64,000 nt of DNA, from assembly GCA_018907035.1 (NCBI GenBank), contig JACCIC010000165.1, positions 620,001 through 684,000 of the forward strand. Direction: 5' to 3'. The notes under the pieces are model-generated. The model saw only the letters and a list, made by a program, of their open reading frames with translations, was not told the origin of the DNA and made no database searches. The stretch comes from Sycobia sp. Sy_11. Taxonomy: Eukaryota > Arthropoda > Insecta > Hymenoptera > Epichrysomallidae. Both the position numbers and the translations under genes were made by a program. Positions 21,290 through 32,489 of this stretch are shown here, in pieces; position 1 is the first letter of the stretch, and every line of letters starts with the position of its first letter.

Positions 21290-23725
21290 AGGAGAAAAAT
21301 CCTTTATGGATCCCGAAGACCGGTCCCTGGGTCTGTGGAAATCACCAACACAGAGGCATACTCACTAAACAACTATCTCCTTGATGCATTCTCTCGACTG
21401 CTCCCCGCAGCTCTGAAAAGAGCTGTAAGCTGGAGTCGGCAGGCATGCACTGCTCCCTGGCTCAACTCCCCACCCCGGAAACCGCCGTTAGGCATTACTT
21501 CGGGGGAGGGGACTAGGATGTTCGCCTTTGAGTGGCACCAGATTCCAGCCAAATACAAGAATCTCGGGAAGGCCCGCCTTCTTCTGTCGGAGGATATCCT
21601 CGACGAAATAGGCAGTCATTCCCCATTGCGCCTAGCAGGAGAGCATCAGGAGGACGATGCCTTCCGGAGTAACCCTTCCAGCATCTTCCCCCAGTAGCAC
21701 CCTCTGCTGTTCGCACTGCCCGGATACAAAAAATATATGATGGGCATCGTCTTTTGCGGATCCACAGTATATACAACCTGGATCCGCGACTTTGTCCATC
21801 TTGTGCAAGTACGCGCGGAAGTACCCGTGGCTGGTCAGCATCTGAGTGAAATAGTAATTTACCCCCCCCGTATTGCCGACCGATTCACGGGGCCACCTGA
21901 CTTATAAGTCTGGAGGTCCACCTTCCGCGCGTATCTTGCTCCCAGCTGTTCTGCCATCAAGCCAGCGAATGCTCTCTGGCTTGCTGCTTCGCTTCGTCTT
22001 GGCGAAGTGTCCTGTTCATCTGGTGGACGAACTTCTGCTCCTGGGCCAGGAGGTCTACGGGGATCACTCCTGCAACCACTAGGGAGGCCGCTTCCGAGAC
22101 CGTGTGATACGAACACGCTACACGAAGAGTGCATCTCCTCTGTAGAGCCGCCATGCGCCTGCGATACTTTTGGTATTGTAGTGCATCGGCCCAGACTTCG
22201 GCACCGTAAAGCATGACGGACTCAGCAGCTCCTAGTAGCAGCCGCCTGATGCAAGGACGTGCTCCTCTTACGTTAACCATGACTCTGTAAAAGGAGGCCG
22301 ACTACCGTCGCCTTGTCCGCCGATCTCCGAATACGTTCCCAGAAGGTGGGCTTCGTATTTAGCATCGCTCCCAGGTACTTGACAGATGCCTTGGTTAGAA
22401 CCGACATCGACATCTCGCCGTTTTGTGAGGAGCGGAGGATCTCAGTTTCGGCTTCCGCTAGTTTCAGCCCGTGATCACCCATCCAATGGCGCATGGTCTT
22501 ATCAAGGCGTGTCTGTTCCAGCGCCCTATTGTGCGCAATAATAACAGCTGCCACGTTAACCGCATACCCGATCAGAGAGCATGTCTCACCGAAGGATCCC
22601 GTCATAGGAAATATTCCATAGGTAGGGACTCAGGTTGCACCTGTCCTTCAAAGAAGCTCCGATTATCTGGAGTAGGTACCTAGGTACATTGAAGTCCTTC
22701 TCCAGTGCCCCCAGCACATCTGTCCACCTAACCGAATTGAAGGCGTTTTTGACATCAAGTGTCACCAGAAGAAACAGGTCGGGAGAAGTGATTCCCCGAC
22801 TCCGTAGTCTTGGCCTCCTCCACTACCTCTTGAACAGCATCTATCGTGGACCGCCCTCTCCAAAAACCAAACTGCCTCTTGGAAAGGTCGCTGGATGTAA
22901 AAAGCGTTGCTTGTAGGCGGGATCTCACCAACTTTTCCAGGAGTTTCTCGGCAGTGTCATGTATAAGGGTCTGTACGCCGTCGGAGCTCTAGAATGTCCC
23001 ATGCCATTGCTTATCAGCACAAGTCTCGCCTCTTTCCAGCGGGGATAAAATATTCCCGCGCAAAGGCACGACTTGTATATGCCAAGCAAAAGTTCGGGAT
23101 GGCTCTGTACCAACGTTTTCAATACTTCCGTCGGAAGTCCGTCGGGTCCTGGCGCCTTGTTGTTCTTCAGGGAGCGCAATGTATTCTCTATATCCGCCCG
23201 TTTGAAGGGCGCTACCTCAGGGTCCTCGGGAGCCAGGAGCTCATCCCCTCGTTGGGGATGAGTGGGGAATGGGGTATTCATGTTGCCGTCCATCACTTCC
23301 GCGCTCATAAGCATGTTTTTACGAAACATGCCTAATTTGCTGGTATGATTTTGTACCCCAATCCCCATAGATCGTTGTTCAGATCTTCTCCCAGATTTTT
23401 ACACTATCCGTGTTTACTAGCTTTGATGGCTCGTGATGTTGGGCGATCTTAAAAGCGGAATCGCGATCGCACCTTTGAGCCCTTTGGCTATGTGGCACAG
23501 CCGCAGGCATTTCCGCCGCAGCTCCGCGAGTTCGTTCGTCTACCAATAAGTCGGACGGCGAATTTCCTGGGCATCGCTTGCCTGCAGGATTTACGGATCA
23601 TATGCATTGTAGCTTCCGTTACCGCTTTCGCGCGCTCGCAAATCGTTGCGCTCCTTGGTAATTGTCCGCGTTCTAGCGCCTGGGAACACTTCTCGTGATC
23701 CTTTCTCGCGAAAATCTATCTGGCT
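21290..23725 (-). mobile_element. R1-clade non-LTR retrotransposon, 5'-truncated
   Basis: A GC-rich block on the minus strand covering the RT N-terminal part through the C-terminal zinc domain. Its 3' end lies near a (AAT)n-like tract at 21250-21285. The 5' side ends near 23725, next to another (AAT)n run. Confidence 0.8.
21373..23720 (-). pseudogene. R1-type LINE ORF2 remnant (reverse transcriptase)
   Basis: In order on the minus strand: linker with 'YWWTNELAELRRKCLRL' (about 23550); RT start 'LRSLKNNKAPGPDGLPTEVL' (23368-22925); a broken middle; the active-site region 'LIGYAVNVAAVIIAHN', where YADD has become YAVN (22605); 'MLYGAEVWADAL' and 'RTVSEAA'-like blocks (22280-21957); and the C-terminal CCHC knuckle in 'SHGYFRAYLHKMDKVADPGC' plus 'IYCGSAKDDAHHIFFV' (21841). 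At least four frame breaks and both active-site Asp residues lost. This order and C-terminal knuckle are typical of R1-clade LINEs (R1/TRAS/Waldo-like). Confidence 0.85.
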
Positions 23726-23749
23726 GGACGATGTTCAACCGTCGCCCTA

Positions 23750-23790
<41 letters not shown>

Positions 23791-23830
23791 GAACGACAAC
23801 GACTACTACAACAATAATAATAATAATAAT
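23750..23830. repeat. (AAT)n microsatellite
   Basis: Fourteen or so AAT units (23750-23790), an interrupted GAACGACAACGACTACTAC part, then more AAT units to about 23830. Confidence 0.95.
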
Positions 23831-24089
23831 AGATCTGAAATTTAAAAAGTCTACATTTTCGATATAAATTCTGGAATTATTTGGATAAAAAAAATGAAAA
23901 AATAATTATTCAGCATATTACAAATGACTAGCTAAAGCGTTTGTCTATAATTAAGCAGATTACCAATATTACCGAAAAAACTCCTCTTTTGTGTCTAGAA
24001 AGGATTAAAGGAAATTTTTGATACTATCAGGTTAAGTCAAGTGTAGTTCAGTGAGGGTATTCTACATCGACTTAAAAAAGTTTTAAACT

Positions 24090-24690
24090 GAAGGAGCATG
24101 GTCTATGCAATAAGGCGTGACAGAATTTCTCATCCAGTGCTCTAAATAGTTTTGAATGTATGAATAAACGTGCAGTCACACATTGTCATCGTGGAAAATG
24201 AATGTTGTCTATTTTTCTCACAATGCTCATTTCAAATGTACGAATTTTATGCGATAGAATAGTTTATCGACTATTTGATCTGTTTTGAGCGGATCATAGT
24301 CGATTACATCCCTCTGATACCACCAAATACAAAGGCTCATCTTGTTTGCATATATTTCTCAATTTAGCTTGAAAGTTCCTGAAGCATAGAGCTTTATAAA
24401 CTTTATATTATGTTTTGTACTGTCGTAATAGATGCTGTTTTCGTTTTCACAAAAAATAAATCGCCTTTTTTGAAAAACATCTTTGAAAAATGAACTCCTT
24501 TGACCCCTTGAAAACAATTTTAATGTCAACAGACGCTCCTCACTATATGTTGGCTTGGTACCCAATTTCATATTTTAGAGGCTCTGTGTGTTATTGCCAA
24601 CGATTCAACAATTTCTTCTTGTGTTTCACAGGGATCTTTATGAAGTAATACTTCAAATTCATGTTCCAACTGCATAAATCCATTCTTATA
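24090..24690 (-). pseudogene. Heavily decayed mariner transposase relic
   Basis: With many stops and shifts the minus strand shows mariner landmarks in order: 'HKDPCETQEEIVESLAI' (second HTH), 'VKTKTASITT' / 'CENENSIYYDSTKHN' (compare DEKWIYYDN.K), 'SLCIWWYQRDVIDYD' (compare LCIWWDQ.G..YYEL) and 'HFPR' (remains of HDNA). It looks mauritiana-like and older than copies B1 and B2. Ends cannot be fixed. Confidence 0.6.
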
Positions 24691-25488
24691 TTAATATTGA
24701 AATTCATAATTTGTTATTTGCCTAATTATGGTACCGTTGACCTTTTTATTTATGAATATTAATTCGAATTATTTTATTATGTCAAGCTATAATATCCTTA
24801 TATATTTAACGTTTATTAAAAATTCTTAGTATTATTAATAGAAATATTTGCAACTTTAATGATAGTAGACGTATTTGCAAATAAAAATTTATTTGCCTGC
24901 AGGATGAGATCTGTGTATAAAACTTGCGTTAATGTGGACACTTATCATTATCTGAACAATTATAGGAACAATGCTTGACAAATTTTTGCGTCACAAAATC
25001 ACGAACAACATTACAAATATGTTTATAAAAGAGTGAATCAGAATTGAGTCAGTTATTTTTAAAAGGCCAATATGTAAATTTTATAAATGTATGTTACACA
25101 TGGTAAATTGTTGGAAAATAGAAATATCAGACAGAACGAAAAAATCAAAACAAATTATTTTATCTCAATTGATTGAATTTTTGTGTTGATGTTTAATTTT
25201 AATTATTCTGCTACAATCAAGAATTATTAATAAAATGTATTTTTATTCAATTTTCAGACAATCAACCTAAGTATTCATTATCTTGCTTGAGAAGTTATAA
25301 AATATTGGACAGTTGATAATTCTAATTTCAGAGTTTACAAGAACGTTTGGATTTCTAAGAATCAATCACATAATTTTAGTTTCATGTAATTCTAATCTAT
25401 TATTTACTGATTAAGAAGTCGTCACCGTTGTTTTATTTCTTTTAATGTTCTTTTAACGAGTGTCTGTGACTTCCCCATAATAATACAG
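24691..25488. other. AT-rich DNA upstream of PRL exon 1
   Basis: No repeat recognised. It ends with a possible 3' splice site (ataatacag, 25488), which would make exon 1 of the coding part begin at 25489 with about 31 bases of 5' UTR. This site is only a suggestion. Confidence 0.4.
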
Positions 25489-25519
25489 TTTTTCCATATC
25501 TGGCGGAACTAGAAAAGAA

Positions 25520-25636
25520 ATGAGCAATATGAGAGTAAAAGATATTAGACCAGCACCTGCAGAAATTGAATATAAAAATATGAAGTTCCTAATTACTGAT
25601 AGACCCAGTGATCAAACTATTTATTCATTTATTCAA
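25520..25636 (+). CDS. PRL-1: PRL/PTP4A protein tyrosine phosphatase, first coding exon
   Basis: ATG at 25520 opens MSNMRVKDIRPAPAEIEYKN, continues MKFLITDRPSDQTIYSFIQ (39 codons) and stops at a good 5' splice site (CAA|gtgagt). This is the N-terminus of the PRL (phosphatase of regenerating liver) family: the 'RPAP.E..YKNM.FLIT..P' block is nearly the same as in animal PRL proteins. PRLs are small (about 170 residues), prenylated dual-specificity-like phosphatases at membranes that bind CNNM magnesium transporters. The exon ends in phase 0 and joins in frame to 43553-43684. The catalytic CX5R loop and CAAX box would be in later exons, not seen here. The reading frame is clean, unlike everything around it. 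Confidence 0.9.
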
Positions 25637-25754
25637 GTGAGTGCAACCTACGTTGATATTTATTAAATAGTTTTATATATTAGAACTAGAATCTTAAAGT
25701 AAGAATACTGTGATTTCATATTGTTATGATCTTAGTTTTTACGAATTCAAAATA

Positions 25755-25812
25755 TATATGTATATATATCATTACATATATATATCTATATATATATATA
25801 TATATAATATAA
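25755..25812. repeat. TA-rich microsatellite
   Basis: Interrupted (TA)n close to the 5' end of the PRL-1 intron. Confidence 0.9.
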
Positions 25813-26073
25813 ATTATAACGGTTTTCCTGATTCGACCTGGCCACAACTGTACGGTAGACCGCCGTAAGGCACCAGATTGCCGACGGAGTTAATTCCTTA
25901 CCTTAATACGCAGGCGCTAGACGCTTCCGCGTCGGAGTCTAAACCGCTTTTCCTTGTGAATCCCGTCCAGCACTCTCTCAAATGACCTAGGCTAGCTATA
26001 AAGGTATGAGGAGGGTTCGAGAGTATGTATGTATAAACTACACCCGTTACTTCAAGTTAACAAAGTTTATTAC

Positions 26074-26153
26074 TACCTAGTCGGTAGCCAACACATTCGG
26101 CAGCCTGTACATCTCGTAACCGATAATTTTGGTAGCCTATACATCAGGTAGCC
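26074..26153 (-). repeat. 16-bp minisatellite, five units
   Basis: Five 16-bp units (ggctacc... on the minus strand), matching the six-unit array at 17575-17670. Confidence 0.9.
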
Positions 26154-26888
26154 TTCTAATAATACCTACTTTAATGCCTTGTCGTTGAGCTCGAATATCG
26201 CGCACCATTCGTTCTTGCTTCCTAAATATACCCCCTTATATCCTTAAAGCTAATAAAAAGTGGTAAAGACGGACGTCTCCGTTTGCGGTATCTAGCACAC
26301 CCACTCACTACCGCGGCAACCGGTCCGATACCGCCGATCGAGCGGGCCACATCAGCCCCTAGCGTTAGGAAACTGCCCTACTAAATCTACGAACTAGATT
26401 TGCTGGTCCATAAGCGCGAAGCCTTACCAATCTTTCGCGAATCACCCGTCCCGGGTCTACGACAAAGTGGCGGATGCGCCACACCGCTCGCTCCTCTCAT
26501 GCCTTTCCATCCTCTACGGGATTTCGTTAACCGAACCGATCGAATCACGATAGCCTATGTACGGTAGTCGCTCCTGTTCCCTTGAAGGAGAACGGGACGA
26601 AGGCGATTGCACCGCGTTACTCCCCCAGAGTGTGCATACGTAACCTAATATCGCCGTCTGTCCTAAACCTTAAATTATTCACCCGCCGTAAAACGTACTT
26701 CCGCGCCGATCTCCCGCACTGATCGAATCGACATGTCTAATCAATAAACTCCGGATAGAAGGACAGTACCTCTTAAATGTCTTTAAGTACGCAACACGAC
26801 AGTAAATACAAACAGTGCTTAGTAGCAACCATACGCGCCCCGCACGTCATCTATTAACGTCTAAGTTAATAAAACGGCAATCGCCATA

Positions 26889-26998
26889 TTCACCCTTTCT
26901 CTAGATGATGTTCAGCCCATGGCAGGAGAGCTCCTTTTGGTACTCACCCTTTCTCTAGATGAAGTTCGGTCCACGGCAGGGGAGGTCCTCTTTTCGAA
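26889..26998. repeat. Local tandem duplication, about 54 bp, two units
   Basis: Two successive units begin 'caccctttctctagatga' and end in a 'ggcaggggagg'/'ggcaggagagctcc' variant. Copy 1 of the LTR-like repeat has only one such unit. Confidence 0.8.
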
Positions 26999-27510
26999 CG
27001 TCAGTACTGGCAGGCAGTTGAGCGCAAAAAGATCGAGCTCGCGTGCTCTCTTGAACCTAACGCCTTTTCGGCGGCTTGTGACCCCCCGCTACGTCCTTAT
27101 GCTACTTAAAGGTATCGCGGCCGCAGCTGTGGCAAGCTGACCACGCGTGACGTACGGTGATTGCCGTGTCTCTGTGTGATCTCTTCATCTTCGAGCCTGG
27201 CGCCTCTTTGGTACGCCGGGGCTGAAGTTCTTTTTCTCTCTGCTTTGCTCTCCTTCATCACAGGCCGAGCACCAGCAGTATTACCTTCTATATGTTTACG
27301 TTTGGCGCGTCGGGCCGAGGCTTTTCGCAGACATTCGTCCTCTGCTCTCGAGAATAATATTCGAGGATTTATTATATAATATTATAATTTTTATTTTAAC
27401 GGTCGAGACTAGAGACATTGACGCTTCGAAGGCTTATTTCGCGCTATTATATTATTAACGTACGAATACTATTAACAATATACTATTAACGTGTATGTTT
27501 TGCCAAGCTG

Positions 27511-27548
<38 letters not shown>
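27511..27548. repeat. (TA)n microsatellite
   Basis: TA run at the outer edge of LTR-like copy 2. Confidence 0.95.
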
Positions 27549-27550
<2 letters not shown>

Positions 27551-27580
27551 TATCATATCATATTAGATTATATCTTCAAT

Positions 27581-27741
27581 AACAAAATTAAATTGGTATT
27601 GAAGACCTACATAGTTTCATATATTATTAAATTTGAACTGTTATCATTAATTCGAAATTAAGATAGGTACGAAAATGTTACTGAAAGAGAAATTACCACA
27701 TAAATATTTTAGTAAAGATAATTTAAAATTAGGATATATTA
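27581..27741. repeat. 161-bp flank shared with 36078-36238
   Basis: The 161 bases before mariner C1 are the same, as far as I can read, as those before mariner C2, and both copies stop at the same TA. The two C elements with this flank are therefore copies of one insertion event. Confidence 0.85.
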
Positions 27742-28975
27742 GGTTGTAATATATCCCCCTTCCGCTTTTTTGCTCTTCATTCAATGCTTTATAAAAAGTG
27801 TTACAGTGGTAGGATTTACTTCAAATATGCGCTGTTTTGTTTAATGATCAGTTTCCATCTAGACGGCAACTTCATAATGCCCCTCTCGTAGAAACCCCTC
27901 TCTTTATTTGCGAAGAACTCGCACAACCACTTTTCACAAGCCTCTTTTGAGTCCAACTTTACACCATCAAGGACATTCGATATGGATAGGAACAGGTGGT
28001 AATCACTTGGCGTTATGTCTCGGCTATATGGTGGATGCGATAAAACATCCCATCTGAACTCCCGTAGCTTCTGACGAGTCATCAACGAATTGTGTTGTCT
28101 GGCGTTGTCCTGGTGGGACACTACACCCTTCCTATTGGTCAATTGTGGGCGCTTCTGGTCGATAGCCTGCTTCAATCGGTCCAGTTGTTCACAGTAGATA
28201 GTAGAATTAAGCGTCTGGCCGTATGGGAACAGCTCATAATGGATGCTTCCCTTCCAATCCCACCAAACACACAGCAAAACCTTCATGGCCGTCAATTCCG
28301 GCTTGGCCACTGTTTGGGACGATTCATCGGCCTTCAACCACTACCGTTTTCGCTTGATATTGTCGTATGTGAACCATTTTTCGTCGTCAGTCACCATCCG
28401 CTTCAAAAATGGGTCAAGTTCGTTCCGTTTCAGTAGCACATCGCAGGCATTGATTCGGTCCAGAAGGTTTTTTTGCGTCAAATCATGCGGCACCGAAACA
28501 TCAAGCGTTTTTTGTATCCAGCCTTTTGGAAATGGTTTCAAATGGTTTGTTGACTAACATTTCCTGGGCGATCATATGCCGGGTCACAAGGTGCCACATG
28601 ACGGTTTAACTCGATCAATTCCATGATTTGACAGGTATTCGTCGTCACAGGTCTTGCGACGGCTGGCTTATCCACGGTATCGTTTTCACCGGCTCTGAAT
28701 CGTCGAAACCGTTCCACTGCGGTTCGACATGATAGCGTGCCATCCCCCAAAACACCATTAATCTTACAGAATGTTTCTCTAGCGGATTTGCCTTTGACGA
28801 AGGAAAACTTTAAAATAGAGCGAATTTAGGCGTTAGTGAACTCCATGATTACACGTCTATAACTTTTGAACGCAATATCCAAACTAATCATGCATAGCGT
28901 CCTTTTGTACGTTCTGTCAAGACTTTTCAAATGATGTATAGTATTACCAGCTACGGGCTCTGTAGCGCTTTGTAA
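27742..28975 (-). mobile_element. mariner element C1
   Basis: Left end ggttgtaatatatccccctt after TA (27740-27741). The right end is lost: homology with C2 and C3 stops near 28975, before the tttgacaacc terminus. Transposase on the minus strand. Confidence 0.8.
27825..28845 (-). pseudogene. mariner transposase pseudogene (C1, DD34D)
   Basis: Minus-strand blocks: 'GVLGDGTLSCRTAVERFRRF' HTH region (28750-28538), 'TQKNLLDRINACDVLLKRNE' with 'MVTDDEKWFTYDNIKRK' (first Asp; 28541-28341), and a long intact stretch 'KVLLCVWWDWKGSIHYELFP', 'VVSHQDNARQHNSLMTRQKL', 'SRDITPSDYHLF' and 'ERGIMKLPSRWK' (28337-27816). Spacing from the second to the third Asp is 34 residues (DD34D). Two frame breaks, so inactive, but the three catalytic regions remain. 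It is distinct from families A, B and D; I cannot assign the subfamily firmly. Confidence 0.85.
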
Positions 28976-29399
28976 ATTACTTATAATTGGCAGCTAATAA
29001 TTTGTTTCAATTGAAGACTTGATTTAGTGTAAGATAGTTGTTAATAAAAAATAATATTTCTATATTCATTAATCAATATTGTGTTTTTAATTTATTTTCA
29101 ATTTTATGCATTAATATTATGGAAAATTCCTATAAAACATAAAATTCTGTGCCCGAATTCTTTGGGGATGTCCGCGCTACAGGGGCTACAAATCTTTATA
29201 ACGAGGCGTGTGATCGGGCACGACCATGGTAGGTGATTGGATCGAACGCCCCATTACAGAATACGATGCATCGGTGTTTTAAACAACTTGTACGGGGACC
29301 ATTGTGTTTAGTCGGTAAAGAACGATGTCCGGGTATGTCAGGACGACTTCTATGAGAAATTTGGCGTTTGAACTTCTATGGGAAATTTCGGGTTTCCTT
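28976..29399. other. No gene recognised
   Basis: AT-rich to 29140, then a GC-richer stretch (29150-29350) with no recognisable coding or repeat identity. Confidence 0.4.
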
Positions 29400-29735
29400 C
29401 TTTATGATTCTTTCCGTCGCATGTGAACATTTGCCCACTGCTCTGTCACTGACTCCTAACTTATTAGCTAGTTCTTTCTGCGTTTGAGCTGAGTTTTCGT
29501 CCAATCATGCTTGCAATTCACTATCTTCAATCTTTTTCGGTTGTCCAGAAAGTTCTTTGTCATTAACATCTGTATCTTCACGTCTAAACTCTTGTATCCA
29601 CTCTTTACATGTTGTAAGCGATATAGCTTGTTCGCCATAACATTCTTGAAGTAGTCGAGAAGTTTCTGCTATACTTTTTTTAAAATCAAAATAGTACAAA
29701 GGACACGTCGAAAAAATGATTTTTCTGGATTGAAA
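29400..29735 (-). pseudogene. mariner transposase N-terminal relic (mauritiana-like)
   Basis: The minus strand reads 'FKKSIAETSRLLQECYGEQA', 'CKEWIQEFRREDTDVNDKEL' and 'SGQPKKIEDSELQA' (29699-29505), a stop, then 'DENSAQTQKELANKLGVSDR'. This is the two-HTH N-terminal region of a Mos1-like transposase. The catalytic domain is missing. Confidence 0.75.
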
Positions 29736-30049
29736 AAGTTAGAATGTTCACACCGTTTATGGCGCTTGTTAACCGAAGTTTATTGGTTATTGCTATAATT
29801 AAAAAATAAGTAATAGAAAAAATATCTCTGAATGGTGAAAACAGATAATTAAGTTAGCGAACTAAAAATTTATTATAATTAAATTTATATAATTAAATTT
29901 TAATAACTAAAAATTAATTATAATTCAGTGATCATCGGCCTCTATGCAATATTTTTTATTATGTTAGTACGCATGCCCTTGAAGTACGATAAAATTTTCA
30001 GCAACATTCATTGTTTACTTTTTTAGTGGTAGTCGTTAACGTTAGATGT
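29736..30049. other. AT-rich spacer
   Basis: Nothing recognised. Confidence 0.45.
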
Positions 30050-30970
30050 TTTCTTTCGAAGTCGGCGATTTTCCTTTATGATGGTTATGAAAGATCGTTG
30101 AATCACAATCAGAAAACTCGCTGATGATGTTGGCATACCAGTTGGCTTATGCCATGAAATTTTTTTCGGATGTTTCAGATATGAAACGTATGGCAGCAAA
30201 ATTTGTGCCAAAATTGTTGAATTTCGAACAAAAGTAACGGTAAATGGAAGTTACTCAAGAGTCGCTAAATGAAGTTAATAATGATGCAGAACTACTAAAA
30301 AGTTTTCTAACAGTTGACAAAACATTGGTTTACGGATATGATGTCAAACCTAAAGCTCAACCATCCCAGTGGAGGCATTCTGGATCGCTAAGACCGAAAA
30401 AGACTCGACGAGTGCTGTTAAATGTCAAGTTTATGCTCACTGTGTTCTTCGATTTTAATGGCATAGTGCATCATAAATTTTTGCCACAAGGTCAAACCAT
30501 CAATAAAAACTACTACCTATAAGTTCAACGCCGCTTGCGTGAAGAAATTCGAAAAAATTCCAGGATTTGCGACAAAACAATTCGTGGTATTTGCACCACG
30601 ATAATGCACCTGCTCACACTTCATTGCTTGTTCATGAATTTTTGACCAAAAACAAATCTTTAACGATGCCTCAGCCTCCATATTCTCCAGACATGGCTCC
30701 CTGTGACTTTTTTCTATTTCCAAAAATAAAGACAACATTAAAAGGCCGTCGATTTCCAAGCATAGATAACATTAAAAGCGAATCGCTGAAAGAGCTAATA
30801 ACTATTAGAAAAATCGAGTTTCAAAACTGTTTCGAGGATTGGAGAAAGCGTTTGCACAAGTGCATTCTAACCAAGGGGGATTATTTTGAAGAGCACAAAA
30901 TAGATATTGATGAATGAATAAATATTTTTTTCATAAAACGAAAATTCTCGTTATTTTTTTGAAACATCTC
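30050..30970 (+). mobile_element. mariner element D1, 5' part missing
   Basis: Ends with a TIR-like segment (aaaattctcg...gaaacatctcg) followed by TA at 30971-30972. The 5' TIR and the first HTH are not found. Confidence 0.7.
30100..30917 (+). pseudogene. mariner transposase pseudogene (D1, DD34D)
   Basis: Blocks in order: 'MKRMAAKFVPKLLNFEQK' after a frameshift (30190), stop, then 'MEVTQESLNEVNNDAELLKS' and 'FLTVDKTLVYGYDVKPKAQP' (first Asp; the usual GDE.W is changed), 'MLTVFFDFNGIVHHKFLPQG', stop at 30522, then 'WYLHHDNAPAHTSLLVHEFL' (second Asp), 'PQPPYSPDMAPCDFFLFPKI' (third Asp) and the C-terminus to 30917, 'CILTKGDYFEEHKIDIDE'. Belongs to the 'VYGYD...HHDNAPAHTSLLV' mariner lineage common in ants and other insects. 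Two stops and shifts, so inactive. Confidence 0.85.
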
Positions 30971-30972
30971 GT

Positions 30973-31660
30973 AGATATAATCACACGTAGATTTGAAAAT
31001 TGGATGACTTTTTACTAGTTCATATCTATTTTTCTGAGCTCAAGAACACAATGTTTTTATTAAAGAAGATTTTTGTAATTTTCCAAGAGATTAAAAAAAT
31101 TAATCACGAAATATTCAAATGATTTGGAATATTTACATCAATATTTCAATAAATTAAACTACATTATATTATGCTTCGGTACAAAAAAATTCACAAACAT
31201 ATAGTTTGTGGGGTATACAATAGAATTTATTATAATTTTATTTTTGAATAAGCAAATTTTTCTTTTTGATCTTTAAATTTATATATAAATTATTTATCTT
31301 GTTATTTTTTTTATATAGATCTCGTTTTGATAATCCGTCGGTTTCCCTCCTTTTCTTTTTAGGAATTTTCCTTATTACAATAATTAATCTAAGAAAAAGG
31401 ACTATAGGGATAAAGGTAAGTTTGTGGATAATTTCGAAGGGCCGTACAGTCTAAAAAGGTTAAGTGTAAATTAATCTAATCCATTGAGGGACCCTTCCTC
31501 TCTGTTAACGAAGATTTAATACCGGTTAGACATTTAATTGATAAAACAACTGTAGTGTCTAAGAACCCCGTTACAATGGGTAAATGTTTTGATGATCATT
31601 CTGAAAAATCGACACGTACAGTAAGTTACAAAAGTTTTAAGACTGGGGGTACAAATGACT
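30973..31660. other. AT-rich spacer
   Basis: No gene recognised; the hydrophobic open frame at 31266-31454 is AT-driven. Confidence 0.45.
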
Positions 31661-31679
31661 CAATAAATGTATAAAAAAA

Positions 31680-31950
31680 TTTTAACAAAGTTTTTATTCA
31701 AAATAGTATCCATTAGAAGTAATACACAAGTTTGCATGGTCTTCCAGTCTCTTCATGTCTTTTAAGAACTCTTCTTTTGGAATACTTTTTAATTTCGTTG
31801 TCACAATTTGTTTTATTCCGTATATCGATGCAAAACTGTTGCTTAATAAGTCCATTTTTAATTTCAGAAATAGGAAGTAGTTAGGAGTCTCAAATCAGGT
31901 GGGTATAATAGGTGGTTAAGTTGACCAACAATTGAATGTTAGTTGCTAAA
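31680..31950 (-). pseudogene. mariner transposase C-terminal relic
   Basis: With one or two shifts the minus strand gives 'NYFLFLKLKMDLLSNSFASI' (compare D.FLFPKLK..LKG.RF..I), then 'TTKLKSIPKEEFLKDMKRLE' and 'CITSNGYYFE'. This is the C-terminal end of a D-like mariner transposase. Confidence 0.65.
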
Positions 31951-32000
31951 AAAACTTAAAATATTGCCAAAAATTTTCTCAAAAAATTGCTAAAAATAAA

Positions 32001-32076
32001 AAAATGTTACATAGGTTTTTATCGTGTTTTTGCCCGTAGAATCGCTATCCACATTCAGTTTTGTAAAATTACGATA
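32001..32076. repeat. 76-bp direct repeat, first copy
   Basis: aaaatgttacataggttttt ... ttgtaaaattacgata, repeated at 32350-32425 (349 bp on) with about six differences. Confidence 0.8.
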
Positions 32077-32349
32077 TTTAGGTTATTTATTTAAATAATG
32101 TGTTATAAAAAATTGTAAACAATAAGAGATAAATTACGGGATTATTTGTTTAAATAATTTGTTATACACAATTGTAATCGGCAAAAGAAAAAACATGGGT
32201 AATTTTATTTTTGGTTATGTAAAGGATGATGCAGTTTGTTTCTCGATATCTGTGCCAGATTTTGCATGGTATTTGGCACAGTTAACGCCCTCTTCCCAGA
32301 GTACGTTTGTTTATCCTTATTTTGCACTAACAAATTGAACTCTGGCAAA

Positions 32350-32425
32350 AAAATGTTACATAGGTTTTTGTCGTATTTTTGCTCGTAGAATCGATATGCG
32401 CATTCAGTTTTGTAAAATTACGATA
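32350..32425. repeat. 76-bp direct repeat, second copy
   Basis: See 32001-32076. The pair encloses 273 bp of AT-rich DNA with further internal similarity (tttaaataatNtgttata). Confidence 0.8.
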
Positions 32426-32489
32426 CTACCTACTCTTCTCGATCGAGCTACTACTGGTGATGACAGTTCATTTAATTGCATTCATTTAA

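Larger units (their letters stand above)
25841..27504 (-). repeat. 1.7-kb GC-rich LTR-like repeat, copy 2 (inverted, uninterrupted)
   Basis: Reverse-complement counterpart of 14946-17904 without the mariner. The match runs from the end near 'gccacaact' (25841) to 'acgtgtatgttttgcc' (27504). Differences include one unit fewer in the 16-bp minisatellite and an extra local duplication at 26889-26998. Non-coding; open frames at 26919-27379 are not shared with copy 1 as proteins. Best explanation is a solo LTR or non-autonomous LTR-type element. Confidence 0.7.

Noticed and set aside
21335..21697. Plus-strand 120-codon open frame
   Set aside because: Antisense shadow of the R1-type LINE, whose minus-strand reading shows conserved domains. 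The plus frames at 22007-23335 are rejected for the same reason.
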